Part shown: positions 7,532 to 10,366 of the stretch, one piece after another
Layout of the letters: every line of letters begins with the position of its first letter
Position numbering within the stretch: the stretch's first letter is position 1
Assembly (NCBI GenBank): GCA_905236275.1
Contig: CAJOPI010000050.1
Location: forward strand, 1-10,366
DNA: 10,366 bases
Direction of reading: 5' to 3'
Origin: an uncultured Lachnospiraceae bacterium
GTDB lineage: Bacteria > Bacillota > Clostridia > Lachnospirales > Lachnospiraceae
Made by a program: the position numbers and the translations under genes
Notes under the pieces: generated by a model
The model's database searches: none
Seen by the model: the letters and a program-made list of their open reading frames with translations, nothing else
Told to the model about the DNA's origin: nothing

Positions 7532-8699
7532 AATTTTATTACTCAGACAGGCAAATCCGTTTAATGCTTTTTACTCTTTTACAGATTCGGTGATAAAGGA
7601 GCTTGACAGGCATGGAATCGAATGGGAGAGCGTGGAAATAACGCACCCCATAGAAGAAAGCGCTATTGAAATCAGAAAGAAACTGACAGAGGGAATTGAC
7701 GCTGTTCTGACCTTCAATTCGGACGGATTGCACAATCTGACGGAAGGGGGAACAAGCATATATGATAAGTATGGCGTTCCCTTCTACAACTGGATTGTCG
7801 ACAATCCCATTGATAATGGCGCATGGTGGAGCAGCAGCTGTAAAAACTTTTATATACTCTGTATGGACAGGTATCATCTATCCTATATAAAGAATAATTT
7901 TCCTCATGTCAGAGATGCTTATTTCCTGCCGCTTGGCGGTCTGGAGGCTGAACCTCCTATGGAGGAAACTTTTCAAAGGGCGTATGATGTTGTTTTTTCG
8001 GGAAGTCTTGCTTCTCTCAATAAGAAAATCGATGAAATAAACAGCTATCCTGAAGAACAGAAGATTTTTATATATGATCTTATAGACTATTCTATTGCAA
8101 ATCCTGAAGTTGATATAAATGCTGCTTCGGAGATAGTTCTTAAGGATTTACTTGGATATTCGGATTTGGGTGAAGAGAGTATAGGCTTTGTGCGAATCAG
8201 TGCAAGTGAAGCCAATTTTTTTCTGAAAACCTATTTTCGCGCAAAAGTTTTGAAGGAGCTTGTAAATTCAAAGATCAACCTTCATATATTCGGAACAGGA
8301 AGTGAGATTATTGGGGATGGTCAGGGCTGTACACATTATCATGAAGCCGTAGCTTTTTCAAAGACGGCGGATATCTTTAAGAACAGTAAAATCCTCTTGA
8401 ATGTCATGCCCTGCTTCAAGGATGGAACTCATGACAGGATATCAAGTGGCATGCTTAATAAAAATCTGATTTTGACTGACAGGAGCAAATATCTTGATGA
8501 ATTTCCCGGTGAGATGTTATATTTTTATGATATAGGGCGACCGGAGGGGCTTGCAGAAAAAATATCAGAGATATTGTATAATCAGGTAAAATATCGTGAC
8601 TGGGTTGAAAGAGCTTATGAATACGGAAAAGAAAACTACTCATGGGAAAAGACGGTTGAAAAACTGATAGAAATTATCTCACTAAGGAACTGTTCATAA
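7518..8699 (+). CDS. CgeB-like glycosyltransferase, 3' end formed by palindromic element
   Basis: A 393-residue GT-B-type protein, more distant from the minus-strand CgeB pair than those are from each other. N-terminal landmarks are DAVLTFNSDGLHNL (61-74) and GVPFYNWIVDNPIDN (86-100), the latter corresponding to the IPYAAWTYDMP element of the pair. SGSL (161-164) is the junction motif. The C-terminal half has AKVLKEL (232-238), INLHIFGTG (243-251), ILLNVMP (282-288) and then RISSGMLNKNLILTDRSKYL (297-316), equivalent to the donor-binding block, and ends YSWEKTVEKLIEII. The last residues, LRNCS, and the stop are encoded by the left arm of the palindrome at 8683-8755, so the natural C-terminus may have been replaced. 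The ATG lies within the preceding gene, with AGAAAGGG at 7501-7508 as ribosome site. Same operon as the preceding gene; substrate unknown. Confidence 0.8.
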   Translation: MTVSKILLLRQANPFNAFYSFTDSVIKELDRHGIEWESVEITHPIEESAIEIRKKLTEGIDAVLTFNSDGLHNLTEGGTSIYDKYGVPFYNWIVDNPIDNGAWWSSSCKNFYILCMDRYHLSYIKNNFPHVRDAYFLPLGGLEAEPPMEETFQRAYDVVFSGSLASLNKKIDEINSYPEEQKIFIYDLIDYSIANPEVDINAASEIVLKDLLGYSDLGEESIGFVRISASEANFFLKTYFRAKVLKELVNSKINLHIFGTGSEIIGDGQGCTHYHEAVAFSKTADIFKNSKILLNVMPCFKDGTHDRISSGMLNKNLILTDRSKYLDEFPGEMLYFYDIGRPEGLAEKISEILYNQVKYRDWVERAYEYGKENYSWEKTVEKLIEIISLRNCS

Positions 8700-8755
8700 A
8701 AAAGTTGAGCAATTTTCACAAGTAAATGTTCAAGTTATTTTGTAACAGTTCCTTA
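8683..8755. repeat. 73-bp near-perfect palindromic element (MITE-like or hairpin)
   Basis: TAAGGAACTGTT (8683-8694) is exactly complementary to AACAGTTCCTTA (8744-8755). Inside these, after a symmetric 3x3 mismatch, 8698-8711 pairs with 8727-8740 with two mismatches and one G-U pair, leaving a 15-base loop (8712-8726). The whole unit is one long hairpin with matching ends, the form expected of a miniature inverted-repeat element or abutted insertion-sequence ends. No clear target-site duplication was found. The left arm encodes the last residues of the upstream protein. A transcriptional role (attenuation or mRNA stability) between two glycosyltransferase genes is also possible. Confidence 0.7.
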
Positions 8756-8764
8756 ATGAACAAA

Positions 8765-8776
8765 CGTAAATTTACG
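8765..8776. promoter_or_regulatory. 12-bp perfect palindrome upstream of a start codon
   Basis: CGTAAATTTACG is a perfect dyad 17 bases before the ATG at 8794, between the 73-bp palindrome and the ribosome site AAGGA (8781-8785). It could be an operator half-site pair or a small leader hairpin. No matching copy was noticed elsewhere in the window. Confidence 0.25.
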
Positions 8777-8793
8777 CTTAAAGGAAATCGGAT

Positions 8794-9966
8794 ATGGGAG
8801 AGATTGCGTTTATCATATGTTACAATGATAAGATTTTACTTGAAGAATGTAAAATGTACCTGAACAGATTATATGTCCCGGAAGGTTTTAGCATCGATAT
8901 AATAACCGTTGCGGAAGCTCCGTCAATGTGTGCGGGATACAATGCTGCGATGAAATCTTCCGATGCGGAGATAAAGGTCTATATACATCAGGATACATTT
9001 ATTGTAAACAGATATTTTCTCTATAACATAAATTATATATTTAAGAGTGATGAGCAAATAGGAATAATTGGAATCGTAGGAACGGATAATCTTCCTGACT
9101 CTGCTGTATGGTGGGAAGGAAATATAAAAGGGAGTCTGCCTTTTACAAGGGAAGAATATCGAGACGAAAAAATTACGGATAGGACAGAAGTATTTGAAAC
9201 AGTGGTGGTTGACGGCTTTTTGATTGCAACCTCAAAAGATATAGAATGGAGAGAAGACATATTCAAGGGATTTGATTTTTATGATCTGTCTCAGTGCTTT
9301 GAATTCAGAAGACGCGGATTTAAGACTGTGACTGTAAAACAAACAATACCTTGGTGTATTCACGCAGACGGTTATTTCATGGATTTGGAAAATTACTCTG
9401 ATACAAGAAATGCTTTTTATATGGAATATGGCAGGGATGATTTTTCACTGGATGGACGAAAATGCAATCTCTTAAATGGTGTACAGAAGTCATCTGCGTT
9501 TGATGATTATAATTCTAAAAAAGATGAATATAATAAATTTCAATCGACTTTTGAAAATAATATTTCAGATGCGTTAAAACGCTGCGATTATGAGGCGGTT
9601 TCGGAATTATATTTAGAATCTGTGAATTATATAGGCAGGAAGGAATTGACGGGAAATATTTCGGCAGATTACCTGAGATTTATGGTTATAATGGATATAT
9701 ATCTTGCAGAAAGTGAGAGAGGGGAAAGCTTTATTCTAAAAAATGCTGAAAACATAAGCGAATTACTTGGAAAGTTCAGAAAAACTGAAATATATCTCAG
9801 AAGGTTTGAATATGACTTTGATGATTACAAAGAGCATGAAGAAAGCTTTGGTTTTATTAAACGGGAAAAAATTTCAGCTTATGCCATTGAAGAGTTTCTA
9901 AAGGCAGAGGTTGCACAGCTGGGTAACGTTGACAGGATCAGGAACAAAGCCGCTCATGGACGGTAA
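8794..9966 (+). CDS. Glycosyltransferase of the Glyco_tranf_2_5 type (paralog of 6356-7531)
   Basis: A 390-residue protein aligning end to end with the product of 6356-7531. It keeps AFIICYND (5-12), GYNAAM (48-53), VYIHQDTFIVNRYFLYN (62-78), DGFLIAT (140-146), FDFYDLS (160-166) and PWCIHADG (186-193). The helical C-terminal module is also kept, with FRKTEIYLRRFEYDF (328-342). Most divergence is around residues 100-130 and 205-275. It is likely to use a related donor but a different acceptor or linkage, which is inference. AAGGA (8781-8785) precedes the ATG by 8 bases. Unlike the tight upstream operon, there is a 94-bp gap before it holding the 73-bp palindrome and a 12-bp dyad, so it could be separately controlled. 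Its last 11 bases overlap the ATG of a small frame at 9956. No signal peptide or membrane segment is seen. Confidence 0.85.
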   Translation: MGEIAFIICYNDKILLEECKMYLNRLYVPEGFSIDIITVAEAPSMCAGYNAAMKSSDAEIKVYIHQDTFIVNRYFLYNINYIFKSDEQIGIIGIVGTDNLPDSAVWWEGNIKGSLPFTREEYRDEKITDRTEVFETVVVDGFLIATSKDIEWREDIFKGFDFYDLSQCFEFRRRGFKTVTVKQTIPWCIHADGYFMDLENYSDTRNAFYMEYGRDDFSLDGRKCNLLNGVQKSSAFDDYNSKKDEYNKFQSTFENNISDALKRCDYEAVSELYLESVNYIGRKELTGNISADYLRFMVIMDIYLAESERGESFILKNAENISELLGKFRKTEIYLRRFEYDFDDYKEHEESFGFIKREKISAYAIEEFLKAEVAQLGNVDRIRNKAAHGR

Positions 9967-10104
9967 ATACCTGCCTTATCCGAAGGAAACACTTGATGTA
10001 TTGGCAAGAGGAACTGACTTTGCGGGCGCACGACCTGTATGTTTGAACGGTCTAAAGATGCTTTAGTGCTTATTGCCCGAAGAATTTTAAATGAGGAAAA
10101 ATAA
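9956..10104 (+). pseudogene. Possible frameshifted small gene or gene remnant
   Basis: An ATG at 9956, overlapping the previous gene by 11 bases, opens a 36-residue frame starting MDGKYLPYPKETLDVLARGT and ending at TAG 10064-10066. A second frame, displaced by -1, is open from 10018 to TAA 10102-10104 and reads DALVLIARRILNEEK at its end, a good amphipathic helix with a charged tail. Joining the two at the AAAG around 10054-10057 gives a continuous product of about 46 residues. The pattern fits a one-base deletion in a small gene, the tail of a lost larger gene, or programmed slippage. I do not recognise the family. No strong ribosome site precedes 9956 or the internal ATG at 10039. It may equally be non-coding. 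Confidence 0.35.
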
Positions 10105-10105
10105 A

Positions 10106-10366
10106 ATGAACGACGGCGAAATTAGGTCTTTATTCGGAGCTGTAAAAAAAACGAAAAGTATTATGGTAGACTCATTCATTACAAATGGGACTGAAGCCTC
10201 TGAATTAAATAATCCGAAAAATTATTTCGAATTACTAAAAAATTTCATGTTTGTATACGGAATGTTTGCAAGAAATCCCTCGAAAATAGAAAAAGCTTAT
10301 AGAGATATACTTGAAAGATATAATAATACAGACAGGACTTTTTTTGACGAAAATTTCATGGAATCA
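10106..10366 (+). CDS. Unrecognised protein, N-terminal part (continues beyond window)
   Basis: ATG at 10106 is preceded by GAGGAAA (10093-10099) at about 6 bases, and the frame stays open for 87 codons to the right edge. The product starts MNDGEIRSLFGAVKKTKSIM and is rich in charged and aromatic residues with predicted helices (ELLKNFMFVYGMFARN, IEKAYRDILERY). There is no signal peptide, membrane segment or motif that I can assign. It starts one base after the stop of the possible remnant at 10104 and runs in the same direction as the glycosyltransferases, so it may belong to the same transcript. The good ribosome site and the codon pattern support a real gene; function is unknown. Confidence 0.6.
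   Translation, partial: MNDGEIRSLFGAVKKTKSIMVDSFITNGTEASELNNPKNYFELLKNFMFVYGMFARNPSKIEKAYRDILERYNNTDRTFFDENFMES

Overview
The window looks like a flagellar locus of a motile, low-GC Gram-positive bacterium, most likely a Lachnospiraceae-type Clostridia (Roseburia, Butyrivibrio or a relative). This rests on the flagellin C-terminus at the left edge, purine-rich Shine-Dalgarno sites in front of nearly every gene, AT-rich coding sequence, and the families present. The genus assignment is inference.

Layout: positions 1-76 are the last 24 codons of a flagellin gene, followed by a strong rho-independent terminator (about 123-154). An extended -10 promoter at 190-198 then precedes a 657-residue LicD-type phosphotransferase fused to a second, probably transferase-like domain (237-2210, GTG start). 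Two tandem paralogous CgeB-like glycosyltransferases lie on the minus strand (3438-4607, then 2216-3391). They run from a sigma-28/sigma-D-like promoter at 4659-4684 and converge on the LicD-fusion gene with a 5-bp gap. Divergent from them is a plus-strand run: a family 2 glycosyltransferase with a long unassigned C-terminal region (4716-6341), a GT-A protein of the Glyco_tranf_2_5 type (6356-7531), a third CgeB-like glycosyltransferase (7518-8699, 14-bp overlap), and a paralog of the second gene (8794-9966). The last two genes are separated by a 73-bp near-perfect palindrome that also supplies the final codons and stop of the upstream gene. After 9966 there is a possible frameshifted remnant or tiny gene, then the start of an unrecognised protein (10106 to the right edge).

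How the genes may work together: seven predicted sugar or phospho-sugar transferases directly behind flagellin suggest a glycosylation island that builds a glycan on flagellin or on another surface structure. The GT-A enzymes and CgeB-like enzymes would add sugars, and the LicD fusion would add a phosphodiester-linked substituent. No sugar-nucleotide biosynthesis genes are in the window, so donor sugars cannot be named. The link to flagellin is inferred from adjacency and the sigma-28-like promoter. No tRNA, rRNA, CRISPR array or transposase gene was seen.
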